Shown in pieces: positions 57,410-64,000 of a stretch of 64,000 nucleotides of DNA. Location of the stretch: NCBI GenBank assembly GCA_026706385.1, contig JAPOYV010000022.1:1-64000 (forward strand), read 5' to 3'. The position numbers and the translations under genes were made by a program. Source of the stretch: Gammaproteobacteria bacterium (GTDB lineage Bacteria > Pseudomonadota > Gammaproteobacteria > Pseudomonadales > Azotimanducaceae). Below the pieces are notes generated by a model, which was not told the origin of the DNA, searched no databases, and saw only the letters and a program-made list of their open reading frames with translations. The first letter of the stretch is position 1; each line of letters opens with the position of its first letter.

Positions 57410-58501
57410 ATGCGAACGAAAGCCGCCCTGGTCGGCGTGCTGCTGACGCTTTCCGCAGCGGCAACTGCTTCACCCTACAAGCTCGTCACCGTGGCCGAGG
57501 GGCTCGACTTCCCGTGGTGCGTCGCCTTCCTGCCCGATGGCGCCATGCTGGTCACGGAACTCGGCGGAACGCTGCGTCGCATCTCGCCGAACGGCGACGT
57601 CAGCGACCCGATTCCAGGCGTCCCTGCCGTGCACCGCCTAGGCCAAGGCGGTCTCTTCGACGCCTTGCCGCACCCCGACTTCGCCGAAAACCGGACCGTG
57701 TTCCTGTCCTACGCCGCCTTGCCGGCCGAGGACAACACGACGGAGGTCCTGCGCGCCCGCCTCGTCCAGGGCGCGCTGACCGACGCCAAGGTCATCTTCG
57801 CCGCCACGCCGCGCAAGCCGACGCCCGTGCACTACGGCGGCCGGATGGCGTTTCTTGCCGACGGCACGCTCGTACTCACCACCGGCGACGGCTTCGACTT
57901 CCGCGAAGCGGCGCAGGACTTCACCAACCTGATGGGCAAGACGGTGCGCATCGACATCGACGGCGGCGTCCCCGACGACAATCCGCTGGTCGGCCGGGAC
58001 GATGCGCTGCCGCAGATCTACTCCTACGGTCACCGCAATCCACAGGGCCTGGCGCTGGCACCGGACGGAACGCTGTACCTCCATGAGCACGGGGCGCGCG
58101 GCGGGGACGAAATGAACCGGGTCGTGCCGGGAGCCAACTACGGATGGCCGGCCGTAACCCACGGCATCGACTACATCGGCGCCCTCATCTCACCGTTCCA
58201 GGAAGCGCCCGGCATGACACCGCCGCTCCACGTGTGGACGCCGTCGATCGCGCCCTCCGGCCTGGCCGTCTACACGGGCGACCGATTCCCGGCGTGGCGC
58301 GGCGACCTGTTCGTCGGTGCGCTCGTCGACCGAGAAGTACGACGCCTCGACATCGAGGACGGTGGCATCGTAGGCGAGGAGACACTGTTCGGCGAACTCG
58401 GGCGCCGGATCCGCGACGTGCGCAGCCACGACGGCTACCTGTACATCGTGGAAGACGGGCCCGATGCCCAGATCGTCCGGGTCGAGCCCGTCGAGGGCTA
58501 G
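57410..58501 (+). CDS. PQQ-dependent sugar dehydrogenase, soluble aldose type
   Basis: 363-residue exported protein with a signal peptide (about 1-20). The fold is a six-bladed beta-propeller of the GDH-B/Asd family: GLDFPWCVAFLPDGAMLVTE, QIYSYGHRNPQGLALAPDGTLYLHEHGARGGDEMNRV and APSGLAVYTGDRFPAWRGDLFVGAL are typical. It would oxidise sugars in the periplasm with PQQ. No PQQ synthesis genes are in the window. Its TAG overlaps the stop of the convergent AbiEii gene (CTAG, 58498-58501). Confidence 0.88.
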   Translation: MRTKAALVGVLLTLSAAATASPYKLVTVAEGLDFPWCVAFLPDGAMLVTELGGTLRRISPNGDVSDPIPGVPAVHRLGQGGLFDALPHPDFAENRTVFLSYAALPAEDNTTEVLRARLVQGALTDAKVIFAATPRKPTPVHYGGRMAFLADGTLVLTTGDGFDFREAAQDFTNLMGKTVRIDIDGGVPDDNPLVGRDDALPQIYSYGHRNPQGLALAPDGTLYLHEHGARGGDEMNRVVPGANYGWPAVTHGIDYIGALISPFQEAPGMTPPLHVWTPSIAPSGLAVYTGDRFPAWRGDLFVGALVDREVRRLDIEDGGIVGEETLFGELGRRIRDVRSHDGYLYIVEDGPDAQIVRVEPVEG

Positions 58502-59421
58502 CGCCGAAGGTGCCTCGGCATCGAGCCAGGGTCCCTGAGCCAGCGGAACGTCTCCTGCAAGGACTCGACCATCATCCGTCGGTAATCTGCGTTGCCGATG
58601 GTGTTCTCCGCGAGGTCGTGCGGGAGGAACCGTCGCATGGTGGCTTCGAACGCGCCATCTGCGATCACATCCGGCAGCCGATCGCCAGCCTCAGCCAAGA
58701 GCGCGGTGTATTGGTCGGCCTGCATCTGTTCGGCCGCACGCTGTCTCGCGCTCTCCAGCATGCTCGTAAGGCCGGTTTGCGTCGGCAGGTATTCGATCAG
58801 GTCCCAGACGTCCCGATAGCGGGGATTGCGTCTGTGCATGATCGACCAAGGCAGCGCGACGAGCTTGTCGCTGAGCGTAGCCGCGACGGGCACGGCGTTG
58901 ACCAGCACTTGCCGCGACGGCATCACGAGGTGCGCGTAAGGGAACACGGCCCTCGTCGGCGACGTGCCCGGCGGGTGATCAGAGGAGTCCACCTCGATCT
59001 TGACGCGTTGGACGCCAATGTTCGATGTCCCGCCGCCGGGCGATGGGCGGGTGACGACCCGTGCAACCCACCGGGCCAGGATGTCGCGGTCCCTTCGATC
59101 GAAGCTTCGGCGGGCCACCGTGACCTCTAGGCCATATGTCGAGGCAATCCTGTCGCGTAACACACCCTCAAGGTCGTCCATCATGGCGGCGTCGAAGTCA
59201 CGACCGGCCGCAAAGTCCAAGTCCTCGCTCAGCCGTTTGCCTTGACGGCACAGCCGCAAGCACGTGCCGCCCTTGAACGCCAACCGCGGAAACGCCCGGA
59301 TCCCCCTCAGAGCCTCCAGTATCTCCATGTGCAGGAGTTCCTTCTCCACGGTAGCGCGGCACGGCGCCAACCCCGGATCGCGCGCGATGACCGCGGCGGC
59401 CAATCCCAGGAAGTCACGCAT
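58498..59421 (-). CDS. AbiEii-type nucleotidyltransferase toxin
   Basis: 307 residues of the AbiEii/DUF1814 family. The nucleotidyltransferase signature is present: KGGTCLRL (50-57) and the S65-x-D67-x-D69 pair in RLSEDLDF. Known members of this family block growth and are controlled by AbiEi as a type IV-like toxin-antitoxin system with roles in phage defence. The ATG at 59421 overlaps the end of the antitoxin gene by 8 bases. Confidence 0.86.
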   Translation of the reverse strand: MRDFLGLAAAVIARDPGLAPCRATVEKELLHMEILEALRGIRAFPRLAFKGGTCLRLCRQGKRLSEDLDFAAGRDFDAAMMDDLEGVLRDRIASTYGLEVTVARRSFDRRDRDILARWVARVVTRPSPGGGTSNIGVQRVKIEVDSSDHPPGTSPTRAVFPYAHLVMPSRQVLVNAVPVAATLSDKLVALPWSIMHRRNPRYRDVWDLIEYLPTQTGLTSMLESARQRAAEQMQADQYTALLAEAGDRLPDVIADGAFEATMRRFLPHDLAENTIGNADYRRMMVESLQETFRWLRDPGSMPRHLRR

Positions 59422-59977
59422 CAGCGGTCCACTCGCCGACGGCGTCCCGATGCGCTTCCATGTCGAGGTCGAAGGGCATGTTGGGGTATACCCGGCGTAG
59501 GTCGGCCAACGCGACGTTCGGGTGCGCGACCATGAGTTCGTAAATGGGGTCGACAACGGTTTCCAGGGCGATCTCGCGTTCGGGGCGCGACGTGTGCCGG
59601 AACAGGATGCGTCCGGCCGGCGTGACATACTCCCCGCCGCGACCCGTCGTCGCCACCGTGTACCAATAGGGTTGCTGGCTCAACGTCCCACAGTCGGCCA
59701 GCACGCTCTCGTAGCTGAGGTAGGAGAGACACCCGGGGCGCATGGCGTCCACCAACAGCCCCACCTCACGGGCTCCGGCGCTCTCTGCCGCGTGGTTGAC
59801 GTACACCCCACGCATCACCCGGCCGAGCAGGCCGACCTCAACCAAGTGGCCAAGCCCCTTGGCGAACGCACGCGTCGTGTCGCCTGGGAAGAGGATGCGC
59901 AAGTCCGCGGAGCGCAATACGCGACACTCCCGGCCAACGCCGAGTACCAGCGCCTGAACTGCTTCCCGCAGGGTCAT
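59414..59977 (-). CDS. AbiEi-type antitoxin/autorepressor
   Basis: 187 residues. The N-terminal winged-helix part (to about 70: VLRSADLRILFPGDTTRAFAKGLGHLVEVGLLGRVMRGVYVN) would bind DNA and the C-terminal part carries the antitoxin region, with YLSYESVLADCG typical of AbiEi. It precedes the toxin gene and overlaps it, the standard order. An inverted repeat upstream may be its operator. Start at ATG 59977; the ribosome-binding site is weak. Confidence 0.82.
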   Translation of the reverse strand: MTLREAVQALVLGVGRECRVLRSADLRILFPGDTTRAFAKGLGHLVEVGLLGRVMRGVYVNHAAESAGAREVGLLVDAMRPGCLSYLSYESVLADCGTLSQQPYWYTVATTGRGGEYVTPAGRILFRHTSRPEREIALETVVDPIYELMVAHPNVALADLRRVYPNMPFDLDMEAHRDAVGEWTADA

Positions 59978-60008
59978 ATGTCGCGCGTTTCATGGTCAAT
60001 CGATGCTG

Positions 60009-60042
60009 ATAATACCCTATTTGGTTCCTTTAGAGTAGAACC
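60009..60042 (-). promoter_or_regulatory. Candidate AbiE promoter and operator
   Basis: The gap upstream of AbiEi is AT-rich for this genome. On the minus strand TATTAT (60009-60014) is a plausible -10. An inverted repeat with arms GGTTC and GAACC (60023-60042) overlies where the -35 would be, a position suited to autorepression by AbiEi. No convincing -35 hexamer was found. Confidence 0.35.
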
Positions 60043-60125
60043 CTGCAGGACCGCCCGGCTTGGGATAGCGGACGATGGTTGGCCCCGGTAGGATTGTCGC
60101 GCCTCCTCCGGTAAGCCGAGACGCC

Positions 60126-60890
60126 ATGAAGCCCATCTCCGTACAGCTCTATTCCCTGCGCGAAGAGTCGGCGCAGGACTTCGACGCCGTACTCGCACGG
60201 CTTGCTCGGATCGGCTACGCCGGCGTCGAACCGTTCAACCTGTTCGGGAAGAGCCCGGCCGCCTTCAAGGCGCAGGTGGAGGATCTCGGCATGAGGGTCT
60301 CGTCGAGTCACCATCCGTGGGCGAACCGTGCATCGGTCAACGAGGTCGTCGACACCGTGGGCGACTTGGGCCTCGCCCGCGCGGCGGGAGGCTTCGGTGC
60401 CGGCGACTTCGCCGACATGGATGCTGTCCGGCGAACCGCCGAGACCATCAACGGGCTCGTCGAGGCGCTGTCCGCGCACGGCATCGACCTCTTCCTGCAC
60501 AACCACTGGTGGGAGTTCACGACCATTGGCGGCAAGCTCGGCCACGAGCACATCGCCGAGCGCTGCCCGGGCGTGCAATTCGAGATCGACACGTACTGGG
60601 CCGCGAATTTCGGAGCCGTCGACGTCAACGCGGAAGTGGCCAAGGTGAAGGACCGGGTACCGCTCCTGCACATCAAGGACGGACCCCTGGTGCGCGACGA
60701 GGCCCACGTCGCCGTAGGCGACGGCAAGATGGACATCGCCGGCGTCATCGACGCCGCCGACCCGAACGTCCTCGAGTGGGTGATCGTCGAACTCGACGCC
60801 TGCGACACGGACATGATGACGGCGGTGGAACAGAGCTACCGATACCTCGTGGGGAACGGTCTCGCAGCGGGACAGAACGGGGGCTCGTAG
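60126..60890 (+). CDS. Sugar phosphate isomerase/epimerase, second family member
   Basis: 254-residue xylose-isomerase-like TIM barrel. Metal-binding residues are suggested by LFLHNHWWEF, QFEIDTYWA and LLHIKDGPL. It is shorter than the homologue at 50158 and lacks its N-terminal extension. The start is ATG 60126. It is followed after 3 bases by an aminotransferase gene, probably on the same transcript. The substrate is unknown. Confidence 0.84.
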   Translation: MKPISVQLYSLREESAQDFDAVLARLARIGYAGVEPFNLFGKSPAAFKAQVEDLGMRVSSSHHPWANRASVNEVVDTVGDLGLARAAGGFGAGDFADMDAVRRTAETINGLVEALSAHGIDLFLHNHWWEFTTIGGKLGHEHIAERCPGVQFEIDTYWAANFGAVDVNAEVAKVKDRVPLLHIKDGPLVRDEAHVAVGDGKMDIAGVIDAADPNVLEWVIVELDACDTDMMTAVEQSYRYLVGNGLAAGQNGGS

Positions 60891-60893
60891 GCG

Positions 60894-62039
60894 ATGCGCA
60901 GATTCGATTTCGCCGTTGGGCGGACCAATCCGGAGACCTTCCCGGTCGATCGCGTCCAGCGCGCCGCGAAGACCGCCATCGCCAACGAATACGCACAGCT
61001 CACGGAATACCCGGGCAAGCTCGGCCATCCGGGGTTGCGCGCCGCCATGGCGCAGCGGGAGGCCGAGCGCGAGGGCGTCGCGGTCGACCCCGACGCCATC
61101 GCGCTCATGAACGGCTCCATGCAGGCGGTCACGCTCACCGCCGAAGCCCTCACGGCACCCGGCGATACGGTGATCTGCGAGGAGGTCACCTACTCGGGCA
61201 CCATCGGCGCCTACCGTACGCTCGGCATCGACATGGTGGGGGTCGGCGTGGACGAGGACGGTATGCGCGTCGAGTTCCTCGAGGAGACGCTCGACAGGCT
61301 CGGCGAAGAACGCAAGCCGAAGTTCATCTACGCGCTGACCACCTATCAGAATCCCACCGGAACCAACATGTCGCTGGAACGCCGGTACAGGCTGATCGAA
61401 ATCGCCCGGGCGCGCGACATTCCGATCATTGAGGACAACTGCTACGGCGACGTCCACTACGACGGCGACAAGCCACCCGCGCTGTACGGACTCACGGACT
61501 ACGAGAACATCATCTACATGTGCTCGCTGTCGAAGATCCTCGCGCCGGGCATGCGCCTCGGGTACCTGTACGCCCAGCCCAGGCTGCTTGAGACCATCCT
61601 CGCGCGACGCCACGACGCCGGCGGCAACTACCTCGCGGCCGCAGTCGTCGCTGAGCTCTACCGCGACGGCGTCTGGTCGCTGACCGAGGAGTTGAACGCG
61701 TCCCTCAAGGTCAAGAAGAACCTGGTCGTGGATGGGCTGGCCGACACGGCGGGGGACATCTGCGCCTCATCGAACCCTTCGGGCGGGCTCTTCGTCTGGG
61801 TGCGTTTCCCGGACGACGTGGACCAGGCGAAGCTTGCACGGCTCGCCGCGGAGCGCGGGTTCTTCTACGCCTCGGGCGCGAACTTCCACATCCACGGCGA
61901 CGAGGTTCCCTACCTGCGCCTCGCGTTCGGACACGTCCCCGACGACGACATCAAGGACGGTATCCCGATCCTTGCCCAGTGCCTGCGCGAGGCAAGGACC
62001 AGCAACGAGGCACCGGGTTTCCAGGGGCTGTTCGACTAA
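60894..62039 (+). CDS. PLP-dependent aminotransferase, class I/II fold
   Basis: 381-residue fold-type I aminotransferase with YPGKLGHPGLRAAMAQREAE near the N-terminus, YALTTYQNPTGTNMS (the NPTG substrate motif), EDNCYGDVHYDG and the PLP lysine K214 in SLSKILAPGMRLGY. The layout matches 2-aminoadipate aminotransferase/MocR-like C-terminal domains, but there is no DNA-binding domain. It lies 3 bases after the isomerase gene, suggesting joint action on one metabolite. Confidence 0.87.
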   Translation: MRRFDFAVGRTNPETFPVDRVQRAAKTAIANEYAQLTEYPGKLGHPGLRAAMAQREAEREGVAVDPDAIALMNGSMQAVTLTAEALTAPGDTVICEEVTYSGTIGAYRTLGIDMVGVGVDEDGMRVEFLEETLDRLGEERKPKFIYALTTYQNPTGTNMSLERRYRLIEIARARDIPIIEDNCYGDVHYDGDKPPALYGLTDYENIIYMCSLSKILAPGMRLGYLYAQPRLLETILARRHDAGGNYLAAAVVAELYRDGVWSLTEELNASLKVKKNLVVDGLADTAGDICASSNPSGGLFVWVRFPDDVDQAKLARLAAERGFFYASGANFHIHGDEVPYLRLAFGHVPDDDIKDGIPILAQCLREARTSNEAPGFQGLFD

Positions 62040-62059
62040 AGGCACACCGCCCGTACGCC

Positions 62060-63460
62060 TCAAGCTGGCTGCAGGAGCGCGTCCAGCAGGGCCTCCCTGT
62101 CGGCGTCTGCCGACAGCACCGCGTCCTCGTTGAAGATCCGCATCGCGTCCGCCGATTCCAGCCGCCTCCCCGCCTCGGCGAGCAACTCCGTGACCCGTGC
62201 TCGGGGCGCGCCCGCCGCCAGCGACGCGCCGGCGAACCAGGCGTAGCCGTAGCCGTCGAGTTCATGCTCTTGCTGCGCGCGCATGAAGCACTCGACCGCC
62301 TGTTCGTGCCGTCCCTCCCAGTGCAACATCGCCCCGAGGTTGCTGTAGGCCGCGGCGATCCACTTCGTCGGCCAGGTACAGCCATCGAGGAAGGTCCGGT
62401 AGTCGTCCACGGCCTGCGTCAACGCTGCCGGGTCGCCGCGTCTGACCGCGTTGCCCACTTTCTGCTGCTCGAACCGTTGCTCCGCCCAAAGCCGCTCCGA
62501 CCAATCGGGATCCTCGGCGATGATGTCCGCCATCCGCTGCACCAAGGCGTCGATGTCCGGCCCGTACGTGGGCAGGTCGGTGCCCATGGCCATCACGGCG
62601 GTGTGGAGGAGTTCGTACCTGGACGCGCGGTTGGCCGCCGTCGCCTTGACCCCCGCATCGACCTTGCGGAACAGTTCCACCCAGGCGTCGCGCTTGCCCG
62701 TGACGAACCAGCAGGCGCCGTGCGTCGAGTTGTGCATTGCGTCAGCCCACTCCTCGCCCGGGCGTTGTGCCATGACCTCCTCGATGTGCGCGCGATGGGC
62801 CGCGACGGCCTCCTCGTGCCGCTCGAGTATCGTCAACGCCGAGACGATTTCGAGCGCGGCGAACGCCCGATCATCCCAGTCCGGTGTCTGTTCCAGGAAA
62901 CGCCGGCACAGGTCGGCGACATTCGCCCAGTCGTAGCGACAGCCGTAGATCCACGCCGCCAGCCGAACCGCAGCGGCGTCCATGGTCGGCCCGGTTGCCA
63001 GCGGGCGCAGCACGTCGAGCGCCTCGGCCAATAGCGGCGACTTGCCCGGGACGGTTCCCGATTTGGTCCGCTCGAGATACTCGCTGACCAAGGCCTCCGC
63101 TCGGCCGAGTCGGTCAGGGGGTTGCGAACCGTCGCCGTTTTCCGCAGTGATCTCGCGGTTGATGGCGCGCACGACGTCGGCGGTCTCCGTCGCCCGCTGC
63201 CGGACGGCATCGCGCTGGTTGCGGAGCGCATCCAAGCGGTTCTTCCGGGACGCGTTCAGCAACTCTTGGATCTCGTCGAGGGAGAACCCCAACGCCTGGT
63301 AGCGGCGGATGCGCCGCAGTGCCCGGATGTCCGTCTCGCCGTAGAGGCGATAGTCCGCGTCCGAGCGCGCCGACGGCCGCAACAGGCCGATCGCGTCATA
63401 GTGGTGCAACGCACGAACGGTGACTCCCGCCAATGACGCTGCCTCGCTAACCTTGTACAT
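62060..63460 (-). CDS. MerR-family regulator with a TPR-like C-terminal domain
   Basis: 466 residues. The first 70 form a MerR winged helix: YKVSEAASLAGVTVRALHHYDAIGLLRPSARSDADYRLYGETDIRALRRI. A coiled coil follows (about 75-125). The remaining ~340 residues are helical repeats of TPR-like appearance, such as WDDRAFAALEIVSALTILERHEEAVAAHRAHIEEV and IAAAYSNLGAMLHWEGRHEQAVECFMRAQQEHEL. Most MerR proteins have short effector domains, so this sensor is unusual. The ATG at 63460 begins the HTH. A MerR-type 19-base-spacer promoter lies upstream. Confidence 0.82.
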   Translation of the reverse strand: MYKVSEAASLAGVTVRALHHYDAIGLLRPSARSDADYRLYGETDIRALRRIRRYQALGFSLDEIQELLNASRKNRLDALRNQRDAVRQRATETADVVRAINREITAENGDGSQPPDRLGRAEALVSEYLERTKSGTVPGKSPLLAEALDVLRPLATGPTMDAAAVRLAAWIYGCRYDWANVADLCRRFLEQTPDWDDRAFAALEIVSALTILERHEEAVAAHRAHIEEVMAQRPGEEWADAMHNSTHGACWFVTGKRDAWVELFRKVDAGVKATAANRASRYELLHTAVMAMGTDLPTYGPDIDALVQRMADIIAEDPDWSERLWAEQRFEQQKVGNAVRRGDPAALTQAVDDYRTFLDGCTWPTKWIAAAYSNLGAMLHWEGRHEQAVECFMRAQQEHELDGYGYAWFAGASLAAGAPRARVTELLAEAGRRLESADAMRIFNEDAVLSADADREALLDALLQPA

Positions 63461-63504
63461 GTTCCTGATCCTAAGAAGCGGCCCGTCGGTGGGCCAGTGG
63501 TTCG

Positions 63505-63535
63505 ACCGTAGGACCTGACGTGGCGGGAGGGTCAA
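63505..63535 (-). promoter_or_regulatory. MerR-type promoter with a 19-base spacer
   Basis: On the minus strand TTGACC (63530-63535) and TACGGT (63505-63510) are separated by 19 bases instead of the usual 17, a hallmark of MerR-regulated promoters. GACC at the left and GGTC at the right of the spacer form a partial dyad. It lies 45 bases upstream of the MerR-type gene and would suit autoregulation. Confidence 0.42.
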
Positions 63536-63553
63536 CCCCTCATTTGCGACGTC

Positions 63554-64000
63554 TCATAGAACGGCGGTTCGCTTGCGGAGGCCGTCCTTTAGCGCCCGCG
63601 CGAGACGACGCAGTTCGCGATCCGGCATGGCCGCGTAGAACGGTATGAACACCGCGTTCGCAAGCAGTCGGCAAGCGCCTACCAGGCCGGCACCTTCCTC
63701 CTCCCCGAAGACCGCCAGGTTCCGCCCGGTACCGGCGTCGAAACCGTAACGCCGCAACGCGGCCACCAGCCGCGCGGTGTCGGCGACACACACTGGGAAC
63801 AAGTCGAAGCCACGCCAGGCCGCGGCCGCGCCAGGTACGCGCGCATGGTCTTCGACCATTCGTTCAAGCGCCAAGCCCCGTCGCCGTCGACATGCCACGC
63901 CCGCCGCATCGAAAGTCCGCAACCTACGGTCCAACAACGCGAGGAGCGGCCCCGAAGGGCGCCGGCGGAGGGCGGACAACGGCGCCGTGTCGTCGAAGCT
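63554..64000 (-). CDS. DegT/DnrJ/EryC1-type aminotransferase, C-terminal part
   Basis: The open frame runs off the window edge at 64000, so at least the N-terminal PLP-binding part is missing. The visible ~148 residues read like the C-terminal domain of sugar aminotransferases: RLRTFDAAGVACRRRRGLALERMV, FDLFPVCVADTARLVAALRRYGFDA and VFIPFYAAMPDRELRRLARALKDGL, the last being the family's typical ending. The apparent TTG start at 63979 is internal, because the frame continues in style upstream. Substrate unknown. Confidence 0.65.
   Translation of the reverse strand, partial: SFDDTAPLSALRRRPSGPLLALLDRRLRTFDAAGVACRRRRGLALERMVEDHARVPGAAAAWRGFDLFPVCVADTARLVAALRRYGFDAGTGRNLAVFGEEEGAGLVGACRLLANAVFIPFYAAMPDRELRRLARALKDGLRKRTAVL

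Overview
The window is a GC-rich, gene-dense stretch of chromosome from a Gram-negative bacterium. The Gram-negative call rests on two TonB-dependent receptors, an outer-membrane porin, an LPS heptose epimerase (HldD) and a DsbD-type thiol reductase. The long proline--tRNA ligase with an inserted editing domain, the UrtABCDE urea transporter and the ureDABCEFG order point to a proteobacterium, most likely an uncultured, aerobic, heterotrophic gammaproteobacterium. That placement is inference. No tRNA, rRNA, insertion sequence, prophage or CRISPR array was seen, and no gene-free stretch exceeds 300 bases (the longest is about 290 bases, before 52682).

Layout. 130-4786: a PhyH-family dioxygenase, an HU-like protein, proS and an orphan histidine kinase. 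4881-14719: a cofactor F420 island with an NpdG-like F420:NADP reductase, CofE, CofD and CofC in an overlapping run, then NhaC translationally coupled to a fused CofG-CofH (FbiC), and a small F420-dependent-type (DDN-like) oxidoreductase. An NAD-dependent epimerase and heme O synthase (CtaB) lie among them on the other strand. 14736-24867: a YdbS/YdbT-like pair with thyX, then dsbD-hldD, an OPT transporter and an acyl-CoA synthetase. 24872-36262: a peptide-type solute-binding protein, two Uma2-like nucleases (one with a frameshifted tail), a nucleoside-hydrolase-like protein, a serine hydrolase, a TPR-sulfotransferase, a TonB receptor and an EthD protein.

36275-48079 is one long minus-strand operon read as porin, urtABCDE, ureDABCEFG. 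It would take urea across the outer and inner membranes and hydrolyse it with a nickel urease. Upstream of the porin (48135-48240) lie a near-consensus sigma-54 promoter and two NtrC-like dyads at enhancer distance, so the module looks like a nitrogen-starvation response.

48318-64000 is accessory and catabolic. It has a second PhyH protein, a decayed BrnT toxin beside an intact HTH antitoxin, two sugar isomerase-like proteins, a Gfo/Idh/MocA oxidoreductase, an MFS transporter with a probable upstream leader peptide, a second TonB receptor, a PQQ-type sugar dehydrogenase, an AbiE toxin-antitoxin pair, an aminotransferase, a MerR regulator with a large TPR-like C-terminus, and the C-terminus of a DegT/DnrJ-type aminotransferase cut by the window edge.

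The most notable items are the F420 island in a Gram-negative background, with its NhaC-FbiC coupling and no FbiB-type reductase domain, and the porin-led urea operon with a readable sigma-54/NtrC control region.
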